Shown: piece by piece, positions 1-7,697 of the stretch
How positions within the stretch are numbered: position 1 is the first letter of the stretch
Layout: every line of letters starts with the position of its first letter
Assembly: GCA_016703895.1 (NCBI GenBank)
Contig: JADJBE010000021.1
Location: 1 to 10,814, forward strand
Direction: 5' to 3'
DNA from: Pseudomonadota bacterium
GTDB lineage: Bacteria; Pseudomonadota; Gammaproteobacteria; Steroidobacterales; Steroidobacteraceae
DNA length: 10,814 nt
Translations under genes and position numbers: made by a program
Notes under the pieces: generated by a model
The model's input: only the letters and a program-made list of their open reading frames with translations
Databases searched by the model: none
Told to the model about the DNA's origin: nothing

Positions 1-339
1 GACTCCTTCCACCCTGGTCAGGCGGTCGTCGGTATAGGTGTAGACCGTGCTGAAGCCCACCCGGTCGGTGCGACTTTCCACCTGCTGGTCCCCGTTATAA
101 GCAAGCTGGATCCGACAGCCGTCGGGCATCTCCAGCTCGGTCAACAGGTCGTCGGTATAGCTTAAAAGGTAGCCATTTCCCTCGGGGTCTGAGACCGAGG
201 TGATGAGATCGGCGTCCCAGCCCAAAACGATCGCACGCTCGCTGACCGGCTCGAATATCTGCTGCAGCTTTCCGAAAACGATGATCCGTGAACGGTGGCT
301 CGCTGAGTCGAAAGTCCTTAGCGTACGATTTTTTCCGTT
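1..339 (-). pseudogene. 5' fragment of a second Rhs/YD-repeat gene
   Basis: A minus-strand frame is open from a TGA inside the terminal repeat (about 340-342) to the left window edge. It reads RIIVFGKLQQIFEPVSERAI, then DPEGNGYLLSYTDD and ends with the YD-type motif VYTYTDDRLTRVEG. This is the same protein as the large rhs gene at 832-6980: bases 1-270 align to 6712-6980 with 18 substitutions and one 1-base gap. This copy has four A at 164-167 where the other has three, so its frame is intact through GYLLSY. No start codon is visible in this frame before the transposon repeat at 317-354, so the 5' end is missing or fused to transposon sequence; coding similarity beyond about base 275 cannot be checked against the other copy. 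The gene may continue in full to the left. An 82-codon frame from 343 to 95 starting MKRKK is an out-of-frame reading of the same DNA. Function as for the large Rhs protein: a presumed surface or secreted YD-repeat shell. Confidence 0.75.
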
Positions 340-354
340 TCATGCGGTGACCCC
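317..354 (-). repeat. 38-bp terminal inverted repeat of a Tn3-family element (Tn501/Tn1721 type)
   Basis: Read on the minus strand this 38-mer begins GGGGTCACCGCATG and ends CGTACGCTAAG, the GGGG...TAAG layout of Tn3-family ends. From memory, the Tn501/Tn1721 repeat ends CGGAAAAAATCGTACGCTAAG; this one matches that inner part completely and agrees at about 32 of 38 positions overall. The outer (GGGG) end is base 354, so the element's interior lies to the left, where the rhs fragment sits. A 5-bp target duplication would be bases 355-359 (tgtac); its partner would be outside the window. The inner flank, TAAGGACTTTCGAC on the minus strand, shares TAAGGACTTT with the distal right end at 10788. 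Confidence 0.85.
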
Positions 355-374
355 TGTACGGCCCGGTTTTGTTA

Positions 375-423
375 AGTGGGGGCCCGGCTTTGTCGCCAAG
401 GCCGACAAAGCCGGGCCCCCACT
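375..423. repeat. Perfect 21-bp inverted repeat, strong hairpin
   Basis: The arms are 375-395 (agtgggggcccggctttgtc plus g) and 403-423, its exact reverse complement, separated by the 7-nt loop ccaaggc. A degenerate third copy of the arm, ggcccggttttgtta, lies just before at 360-374 and matches 381-395 at 12 of 15 positions. The hairpin starts 43 bases past the stop of the minus-strand 121-aa gene, where a transcription terminator would be expected. However, neither side carries a clear T-run (minus-strand downstream sequence is ACTTAACAAAACC), so a classical rho-independent terminator is not supported. It may be a dispersed intergenic palindrome or an mRNA 3'-end stabiliser. The rest of 355-466 shows nothing recognisable. 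Confidence 0.85.
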
Positions 424-466
424 GCGGATGTGTTACGTGCGAAAAACCTAAAGAAGGAGGCCAGGA

Positions 467-832
467 TCAGCCGGCGATTGAACGCAAGTAATCGACTAGG
501 ACCCGACAAGTTCGGTTTCCTAAAGTGCTACCTTTCATGCAGTATTGCAAAGCCCGCACAGGGTCTTGCGTTAAAGACAGGTTGCCTGCAACTTCATAGA
601 AACTCGCCTCTTCGGGTTGGTATTCAATGGCCCTGTCGATAGCTTGCATCCCTTCCTCAAATCGACCTTTTCCGCACATCAATGAGGCACTTACCCTGCA
701 ATACTGCGCCGCACTCCAAAGGTCGTTGTTGGCTTTGGCCAACCGTTCCGCATCATTGAGCATCGAAGATCCGGCTTCTAGATCACTTTGAATCAAGGAT
801 AGACCTCGCGCAAATAGCTGCTCGTGAGACAT
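467..832 (-). CDS. Small TPR-like protein, candidate immunity partner of the Rhs tip
   Basis: This encodes a 121-aa, apparently cytoplasmic protein starting MSHEQLFARGLSLIQSDLEA. No signal peptide or membrane segment is visible. The middle (about residues 38-88) reads like one to two tetratricopeptide helical hairpins: LWSAAQYCRVSASLMCGKGR, then FEEGMQAIDRAIEYQPEEAS and FYEVAGNLSL. The pattern of small and aromatic residues and the AIDRAIEYQPE turn are typical of TPRs. The ATG at 832-830 overlaps the TGA of the rhs gene (834-832) as TGATG, which suggests translational coupling. An upstream in-frame TTG at 871 would add 13 residues inside rhs and is less likely; no strong ribosome binding site is seen for either. 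A small gene coupled to the 3' end of an rhs gene is the usual place for an immunity protein, and helical-repeat immunity proteins are known. That role is inferred from position only. It could instead be an accessory or chaperone-like TPR protein. Confidence 0.75.
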   Translation of the reverse strand: MSHEQLFARGLSLIQSDLEAGSSMLNDAERLAKANNDLWSAAQYCRVSASLMCGKGRFEEGMQAIDRAIEYQPEEASFYEVAGNLSLTQDPVRALQYCMKGSTLGNRTCRVLVDYLRSIAG

Positions 833-1437
833 CAAGGCGCTACCGGCCAGCAAGGTGGTGACGGGTCCCAACCCTCAACCCCGATGAGAAGCACAAGAAC
901 CGTCTGGACCTGAGGGATTGTCTTCGCAAGAATTAGGAACTCACAGATGAGTCGAGCACGTTCACAGTCGTCAAGACAGTCAGTAATATACGGATAGTCC
1001 TCAGGATTTTTAGGTCCATAGCAATCTCCACGAGGCTTATTGGTCGGGCGAGGTAAGGGAGGGGTGTTTGCCGTGCAGCAGTCCTGACATTGACTGAACC
1101 AGTTTTGACACGGGCTACCACCGCCACCTCCGCCGCTATCACCTGGTGGCGGAAGAGGTCCATTAGGCCCCCCGGGCAGAGGAACATTAGGATTAGGTCT
1201 CGGCAGAATGGGCGGAGCTGGAAGAGTCCCGCGTCCTGCGCCCCCACTGCCACTTGCAGCCTCTGACAGTTTTTCAAAAACCCATGCAGCAACGAGTCCT
1301 GCAACAATTCCAGCCACGGTTCCCCACGGCCCCCATGCAGAACCTATACGGCCGCCTTGAGATGCCTGTTGAACCGTCCAGGCTGCTCTTCCTAATTGAA
1401 TCGCTCGGCGACCCGTTTGCAACTCCTGGACAACGGT
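832..1437 (-). other. Variable C-terminal tip of the Rhs protein
   Basis: This covers about 200 residues after the core-ending WVDVTG, and shows three parts. First comes a Gly/Ala-rich hydrophobic helix, GTVAGIVAGLVAAWVFEKL (about 1263-1330), possibly membrane-inserting. Second is a Pro/Gly linker (about 1115-1240) including LPPPGDSGGGGGG. Third is a Cys-rich end with nine Cys, among them CQNWFSQCQDCC, GDCYGP and DCLDDCERARLIC, closing with WDPSPPCWPVAP. In polymorphic toxins the region after the DPxGL motif is the effector domain. I recognise no nuclease, deaminase or ADP-ribosyltransferase motif here. The Cys pattern suggests disulfides or metal binding. Toxicity is inferred from position only. 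Confidence 0.6.
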
Positions 1438-4400
1438 TCCGGTCACATCCACCCACTTAATGGGGTTGGAATTTGCGTAGTCATAAAGATTGATTCCACC
1501 TACGAGACCCATCGGGTCCCTGCTTATGAACCTCTGCAATGTACAATCGTAGTGCCGATTCCGCATATACAGGAGGCCGGTAAGTGCGTCGGTTCTCACC
1601 CCTAGACCACCCACGAAACCAAACGGCATCCCGCCCGGCACCGAATCGAAGCTCCCAGTCAGCAACTCGCCCCAAGCACCATACTCGAACTGGGCCACCA
1701 CGTCGCCGTTCGCGTCGGTCACCATGCGGACACTCCCCAGTGCATCCACGTGGCAGACATACAAATCCCCGTCGCGAAGGAAACTGTGAATCAGCCCATT
1801 GGGCACCAGGTAGTCGGTCACGATGGAATCGGTGGTCTCAGACAGCAGGTCCCAGCCGTCCCAGACGAAGGTGGTCACATCGGTGCCATCGTCGCGGGTC
1901 AGCATTCGGCCCATGGAATCGTAAGTGTAATCCACGGTGAATTCATTCACCAGCACGGGACCAGCCGCGTAGACGCCTTTCTTCACCTGGATCAAGCGGT
2001 CGTCCTCATTCCATGAGAATTCCCATTTCTCGTCGCCAACTCCTGTGCCATTGTTTTTCTCAATCAGGCAGCCGTTATCGTCATACAGGAATTCCCAGCC
2101 GCCGGTGGCCGTGTCGATCTGGTTGAGGTCGTTCACGGTCCTGGTCTCGGTGGTTGTGCCGGAGTCTTCAGTGATGGCGATTTCCAGCAGATTGCCGGCA
2201 TCGTCATACTCGAAAGTGGTCATTCGGGAGTCGGACGTGCCCGTGTGCGACAGGTGCACGTTGGACAGTTCCGGGGTGTCGGCGCCGTCCGTGCTATACA
2301 GGAAGGCGCGGAATCGGCAGTTGCGGCCGGTGAGGCTGGTCAGGGTGTGGCCGGCGGCAGTGCTGTAGTAGGTATTAACGCCACTGGGGCCTTCGTAGGT
2401 CCAGGGGCCGTCGGGGTCATCCGAGACGGCCAGTTGCAGGCGCACGTCAGTGTTGCTGGGCAGGGTCTCGGTCCAGCTCAGCTTGCTCCAGTCCACGCTC
2501 TGGCCGGCGTCGTAGATTTGCGATTCATAGCAGGGCCAGGCGGCCTGGTTCACCGATTCGGTTCCGCTCACGCTGGACACGCGGAACTGGGCGCCTTCCG
2601 TTTCCACAAAATCGGTCCAGCGCACGTGGCCATATTTTCCGCTCAGGTGCAGGTAAGCATAGAGCGTCTGCCCGTCAAACTCATCCACCCAGTTGGCGTG
2701 CGAAACCCAGGTGGTGCCATCGTGGTAGAAGCCCTCCAGCATCCAGGTGCTACCGTCCAGGTATCGCCTCAAGCGCAACCCCTGAGCGGTTACGTCGCTG
2801 AGGGTGTAGTTGTTGAAAATCACCCGGTTCTCATCGGACCCGCCGTCAAAGCCGGCCACAATGTCGCAGCCGTTGGCGTTAATCGCCCCGCTGGTGCTGG
2901 GAGGATACTTGTTGCCGGGGGCACTGGTTTCATAGCGCTCGCGGGTGACCCCCAGACCGATGAAGCAATCAAACAGTTGCCACTCCGAGATGGAAACCCG
3001 AACGTCAAACTCGCCTTCCAGAGGCAGGCGGTGGCGCATCAGCATGCGACCGGCCAGCCAGCCAATGTTGTCTGACACGCTAAAAGTCTGGCTGGGATAG
3101 TCATAGGCCGTGTTGTCTGAGGTGTGGTGAAGGATGTGCGAAACCACCCGGCCGCCGCGCTGAGTATCGCCGTGGCTGGTGACCCAGTGCAAACCGTCTC
3201 CGGGCTTCACCAACACCTGAGTTGCCACGGGGTCGGTTATGGCCAGGTCCCAGCGCTGCAGATCCAGTTGCTGGGCCGCCAACGAGTCGTCGCGCGAAAT
3301 CAGGCGAAGGGTGGCCTGGTCGTCAAAGCCGGTCAGGCGAAGGTCTCCGCTGGCCCACTGGTCCACGCTGGCCACCACAAACCGGTTGATGGTTTCGCGA
3401 ACCAGACGGCCACTGGCGTCCAACTCGTAGCGGTAGCTGTTGCCGCCCTCCGGCCACAGGCTGTGCTGCAACAGGCGGTCGGCCGCCAGGTTGTAGCCAT
3501 AAGCCAATTTCCAGAGCGGGTCGGTGTCCTGAAGGACCTGCGTTTCCAGCAACTTGCCCACCAGGTCGTAACGGTGGCGGGTTTTCAAAGCCGGAGTGCC
3601 GTTGGGGTGGTCCACCTCCACCAGCATTCCGTCGGCGTTGTAGCCAAAGCTGCTCTCGTGGCTCAGTCCGTCTTGCAACGATTCCATCTGGCGGCGAGCG
3701 TTGAAGGCCGCCGTGAAGTAGGAATCGCTGCCCGACAGGTAAGCATCGGTGCCATAGAAGGCCGTGCCATAGACGGGCAGGTTGGTGGTCAGCCCGCTGC
3801 GATTGCCGGCCGCATCGTAGACATTTCGAAAAGCCCACTGCGGTCCGGCCAGCGACTTGCGCTGGCTCAGGAGCAGGCGATTGAGAGAATCGTAACTCAT
3901 GCGCAGTTGGTCCCCATTGCGCTCGAGCAGCCGGAGCAAATTTCCATTGGGGTCATAGCTCAGCTCGATCGACTCCACCGGAGTCAGCAGATAGTCCACG
4001 CGCACCAGGCGATGGGCCGCGTCATAGAAAAACTGACGCTCTTCCCCTCGAAGGTTGGTATAGGAAGTCAGGTCACCGGCCGGGCTATACTCGAAGAGTT
4101 CGTTTTGGGCCGGGTCGGGCTGAATGATCTCCAGCAGCCGGTTGAGATCATCATAGATAAAGGTGGTCTCTTGCGAGCGGCTGTCGATGAACTGGACCAG
4201 ATTACCCAACCAGTCAAACTGGTAGCTCAGCGTCAGGCCCCGAGAATCGCGCACCAAAACGAGACGGTCCTCCACATCATACGTGAAATCCACCGTCCTT
4301 CGGGCCGGGTCCACCATCTGGCGAACCCTCCCAAAGCGGTCTCGCACCAGCGTCACTCGGGCCCCGTCCGCCCCCACCGTGCCGTCCAGATTCTCCCCGT

Positions 4401-6980
4401 CGTATTGGTAGAGCTGGGAAAGGGCGTTCACCTTGAGGTCATCCAGAAAGCCGGTGGTGTTGGGGGCTCCATAGGGCGTGTCGATACCGGCCCGAAACTG
4501 ATGGAGTACGGGCACCGTGCGGGCCACCTGGGCGTCCCCCGGCATATCGGCCCGCACCTGGGAAGAAGTCCAGGTGTTGGCCGCCATGCTGGTAGCGGCT
4601 TTTTGCTCGGACAGGGCGCCGGCATGGTCGCGAACCACGGCGATCAGGCGCAGGCTGCTGGCGACGGCGCACTTGCCCCAACCGCTCATCAGATAGCGCC
4701 CTCCCGGGCCACCCCCAGGCCTGCGCTGAAACCAATCCTTCGAGGTTCCCAAGTCATCAAAGGGTTCGATGTCGAGCGGGAAGCTGTAGCTGCCGTCCAC
4801 CTTGTCCGAAGAGCTGCGCACCCGGTTGACCGTGGGCCCGGTCGTGGTGTAGCCCACCTCGCCCCAGCCCATGGGCACCTCATTGGTGGTGCCGCTCTCG
4901 AGCTCGGCACTGCCGTTGCGCAAAAGGTTGAGAGCGCCCACCAGGTTGATGTTGTCCACCTCTTCCAAATTGCCATTGGGCGAGGTCACGGCCACCAATC
5001 GATGCCAGACATCATAGGCCATCTGCAGTTGGGGAGTGAGATTCTGGCGGGAGAAGTCGGGCAACACCACTTCCACCTCGGGATAGGTCACCCCGATTCG
5101 GTCTCCTGGATCGTTGTAGGCAAAAGATACGGTGCCCGAAGCATCGGTGATCGATTCCAGCAGGCCATCGGCCAGGTAGCTGTATTCGATCACCTCCCCC
5201 AGGGCATTGATGATCTTCCAGAGCCGCCGTTGGGGCGTATACAGAAATTCCGTCACAAAGCCCCGCGCGTCCCGGGCGCTGCTCAGCAGACCGCGCCCAT
5301 CGTAGACCATAGCCGTGCTATGCCCCAGGTCATTTTGGGTGCCGATCAGGCGATGCCGGTAGTCGTAGAAAAAGTTTGTGGCCACCTGGTCCTGGTCAAT
5401 GGCTCGCACCATATCGCCGTTGAGGTTGTATTCCATCTGCATGGGCGCGCCAGACCCATTGAGGGCGTCCTCCACCCGGGTCAGATTCTTGGCCAGATCC
5501 TGATAGAACATCGACGTGCTGCGGCTGTCGCTAAGCACCCCCGACTCGCGCAAGGCCTGCACCACCTCGCTGACCGTGCCGTCAGCGTTGTAGCTATACT
5601 CCGTCGACACTTCCCGCTCCGGGTCGGAGGTGGGTTGAATCACCTTGGCCAGATTTCCCTGGCCATCGTATTCTAGAAAAACTCGCCGATCTTCAAACGG
5701 ATCGAAAGCAATCGCAGAAATCGTGGGCAACTGGTTGGACAGGCGGCAGGAGACTTCCACCTCGATGGGGTTCTCTTCATCTCCCACCACCGGGAAAGTG
5801 GCCCACACACCGGTGGCATTTTGCGTCACCCTAAAGACCTGCGTGCCGCGCAGGTCGGTGACGGAAAGCTGAACTTCCCGGCCAAATTGTTCGGCATACT
5901 CCAGAGAAGGGGCCCCATAGAGAGGGATGGAGCTGTTGTGGTCGAGACTGGTGGTATAAAGACTCAGGTTGAAGGCCTTGGCCTCGGCCAGCTCCACCTC
6001 GAAGGTAAAGGAGCTGGTGTCTGAGGTCCAACGACCCACCCGGCGCAGACTGCTGAGTCGGTCCGACTCGGCCGGGTCCACCCCCTCCAGGATCTGAGTG
6101 CTCCAAACAATGCCCATCTCGGTCAGGTCCAACTGAACGGCATCGACATCGCCGCCCTTGGTCACCTGCGACACATAGTCCGGGAGATTCTCCCAGTCCG
6201 TGCCGCCGTCCCCGTGAGCGCAAAACAGGTAACCATCCTGGCAAAAGTGCTGGCGCCAGTCGCCTCCCAAGGTGCAGTGGGCCTGGCCCCGATACACCGA
6301 AGTGGTCCGCGAATGTTCGTCCACCGTATAGGTGGTGATCAGGCCGTTGGCGTCCCAGCTCTCGCGCATGTTGCCGACCAGGTCGTAGGCATAGAACCGG
6401 AAACGGCTGCTGAAGTTGTCGCGGGGTCCCTCGGTCGCTCCGCTCGGGGTTCCCTCGATATTGGCTCGAAAGTAGCCTTCGGAAGCATAGAGCAGATTTT
6501 GAAAATCGTCGTAGTAAAATCGCCGATGGTGTCCCAGCGGGTTAATCTCGCGCCACAGCATGGAGTTGGCCAGAAAGCGGAAATCCCACACTTTGCCACG
6601 CGCGTCGGTGAACAGGACCTGAGTAAAGTCGCCACCGCTGGTCCCCAGCGATTCCACCACGGGATCCACGGGATACTCCCAACTGGCCTCACTGAGCACC
6701 TCAGCTTCAAAGACCCCTTCCACCCTGGTCAGGCGGTCGTCGGTATAAGTGTAGACCGTGCTGAAGCCCACCCGGTCGGTGCGACTTTCCACCTGCTGAT
6801 CCCCGTTATAAGCAAGCTGAATCCGACAGCCATCGGGCATCTCCAGCTCGGTTAACAGGTCGTCGGTATAACTTAAAGGTAGCCATTTCCCTCGGGGTCC
6901 GATACCGAGGTGATGAGACCGGAGTCCCAGCCCAAAGTGAGCGCACGCTCGCTGACCGGCTCTACGATCTGCTGCAGCTC
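832..6980 (-). CDS. Giant Rhs/YD-repeat protein, polymorphic-toxin type, 5' end disrupted by Tn3 insertion
   Basis: About 2,050 codons of YD-repeat protein. Repeated motifs include FEYDDAGNLLEIAI, VDYTYDSMGRMLTRDDG and FFYDYRHRLIGTQND. The core ends in the Rhs signature: LLYMRNRHYDCTLQRFISRD followed by PMGLVGGINLYDYANSNPIK (about 1455-1570). Known Rhs/Tc-type proteins fold these repeats into a hollow shell around a variable C-terminal tip. Three stretches without YD pattern interrupt the core at about 5680-6230, 4420-4940 (starts LNLLRNGSAELESG) and 2240-3240 (concanavalin- or CBM-like by eye). The 5' end is missing: the transposon repeat begins at 6981. A 1-base deletion in the A run at 6875-6877 also changes CTT TTA AGC to CTT TAA, a stop at 6873-6875. 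The first usable in-frame ATG downstream is 6840-6838 (MPDGCRIQLAY). A GTG at 7047 opens the same frame through the transposon end, but its first ~56 residues are not Rhs-like. Secretion signals, if any, were in the lost N-terminus. The frame is otherwise continuous to TGA at 834-832. Confidence 0.88.
6712..6980 (-). repeat. Segment duplicated at 1-270 (paralogous rhs 5' region)
   Basis: This is the partner of bases 1-270, offset about 6,711 bases, direct orientation. It has 18 substitutions plus one 1-base gap, about 93% identity. Similarity ends at ctgcagct, one base before the first G of the transposon repeat at 6981, while the other copy continues as rhs-like sequence (ttccgaaaac). This makes the pair useful for dating and placing the insertion. 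Confidence 0.9.
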
Positions 6981-7018
6981 GGGGTTTAGGGAGCAATGGA
7001 ACGCAAAACTCCGTTAAG
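6981..7018 (+). repeat. Left terminal inverted repeat of the Tn3-family transposon
   Basis: Exactly 38 bp, starting GGGGTTTAGGGAGCAATGGA and ending ACGCAAAACTCCGTTAAG, the standard Tn3-family format, with the outer GGGG abutting rhs. The inner TTAA contains the tnpR stop codon (TAA at 7016-7014 on the minus strand). It matches the repeat at 10681-10718 at 29 of 38 positions. It matches the visible 27 bases at 10788-10814 with one mismatch and two 1-base gaps. Confidence 0.95.
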
Positions 7019-7574
7019 GAGCTTTGGCCCTCTGCAAGATACGCCACACTGTGGCGGGATGAACCTTGAAGAGTCTGGCAGCGTCCGCTGCGGTCTTCTT
7101 TCCGGAGTGAACCAGGCGAACGATCTCCTCTTGCTGATGTGTATTGAGTTTGGGCCGACGCCCACCGATACGACCTTGCTTACGTGCCGCGTCCAGGCCA
7201 ATGCGGGTGCGCTCCCGTAGCATCGCCCGCTCGAACTCCGCAAAGCTCCCGACCATTTGCATGAGCATGCGCCCTCCGGCGGACGTCGTATCGATAGCCT
7301 CTGTCATGCTGCGGAAACCGGCTTCCGCTTTAGCGATTTCCTCCATCAGGGTCAATACGTCCTTGAGTGAACGCGACAGGCGGTCCAGTTTCCAAACCAC
7401 CACAACGTCGCCTTTACGCAACTGCCCGAGCAGTCGATGGAGCTCTGGTCTGTTCCACCGGCCACCCGAGGCCTTTTCCTTGAAAATCAGCTCGCAGCCG
7501 GCGGATTCCAGCGCGGTAATTTGGGCTGCCGTGTCTTGATCTTGGGTTGAGACCCGCGCGTAACCGATGAGCAT
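7014..7574 (-). CDS. tnpR: TnpR resolvase, serine recombinase
   Basis: A 186-aa protein, close to the ~185 aa usual for Tn3-family resolvases. The N-terminal catalytic domain starts MLIGYARVSTQDQD, with nucleophile Ser9 and Arg7. The active-site segment KLDRLSRS gives Asp64, Arg65 and Arg68. The long E helix follows (FAEFERAMLRERTRIGL, about 111-127). The C-terminal helix-turn-helix for res binding is about 145-183 (AADAARLFKVHPATVWRIL). It resolves cointegrates at res and in this family usually represses tnpA and tnpR by binding there. The start is ATG at 7574-7572 with AGAGG about 11 bases upstream (7586-7590), a loose ribosome site. The stop TAA lies inside the left terminal repeat, so the gene has no 3' spacer. 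No defect is seen; it is probably functional. Confidence 0.95.
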   Translation of the reverse strand: MLIGYARVSTQDQDTAAQITALESAGCELIFKEKASGGRWNRPELHRLLGQLRKGDVVVVWKLDRLSRSLKDVLTLMEEIAKAEAGFRSMTEAIDTTSAGGRMLMQMVGSFAEFERAMLRERTRIGLDAARKQGRIGGRRPKLNTHQQEEIVRLVHSGKKTAADAARLFKVHPATVWRILQRAKAP

Positions 7575-7697
7575 AGTTGCACAAACCTCTTGCTAATTGA
7601 CCCAATTGTGCAATATCTTTATGCAATGCGCAAGCCCCCATTTTGCCGTCATGCTGGATCCGTTGCACAAACGTTCGTTTATGCAACGGTGACTTGA
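7575..7697. promoter_or_regulatory. res site and divergent tnpR/tnpA control region
   Basis: This 123-bp gap between divergent tnpR and tnpA is where Tn3-type elements carry res. A near-perfect 30-bp palindrome at 7660-7689 (ccgttgcacaaacgt / tcgtttatgcaacgg, two mismatched pairs, central TT at 7674-7675) is the likely crossover site I, next to tnpA as in Tn3. Further half-sites with the same core are TTGCACAA at 7577-7584, its complement TTGTGCAA at 7606-7613, and TTATGCAA at 7619-7626. They would make up accessory sites II and III near tnpR. Both promoters should lie here, overlapped by res and so repressed by TnpR; I could not pick convincing -35/-10 boxes. Confidence 0.8.
7688..7692 (+). 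promoter_or_regulatory. tnpA ribosome binding site
   Basis: GGTGA sits 5 bases before the ATG at 7698. It supports this start, which also gives the usual TnpA N-terminus MPVQFLTSEQ. It overlaps the right half of the presumed res site I. Confidence 0.6.

Noticed and set aside
95..343. 82-aa minus-strand frame starting MKRKK
   Set aside because: It begins in the Tn501-type repeat and reads the rhs fragment out of frame; the Rhs protein is in a neighbouring frame.
375..423. Rho-independent terminator
   Set aside because: The stem is ideal but no T-run follows on either strand, so it is reported as a hairpin repeat only.
355..466. CRISPR array, tRNA or small RNA gene
   Set aside because: There is only one inverted repeat and a single degenerate arm copy; no regular spacers, no tRNA-like fold and no promoter.
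832..871. TTG at 871 as start of the TPR-like gene
   Set aside because: It would add 13 residues overlapping rhs, with no better ribosome site; the ATG at 832 in the TGATG overlap is the more usual coupled start.
3124..5676. 850-codon plus-strand open frame
   Set aside because: It is exactly antisense to the YD-repeat core. The translation is a repetitive mix of H, Q, V and G with no domain, and rhs codon bias readily leaves long antisense frames. The same applies to 2245-3075 and 6214-6855.
6981..7047. GTG at 7047 as the start of a 2,071-aa Rhs protein
   Set aside because: The start lies inside tnpR sequence read in another frame, and the frame crosses the transposon repeat. The first ~56 residues are the out-of-frame reading of the rhs 5' region caused by the 1-base deletion.
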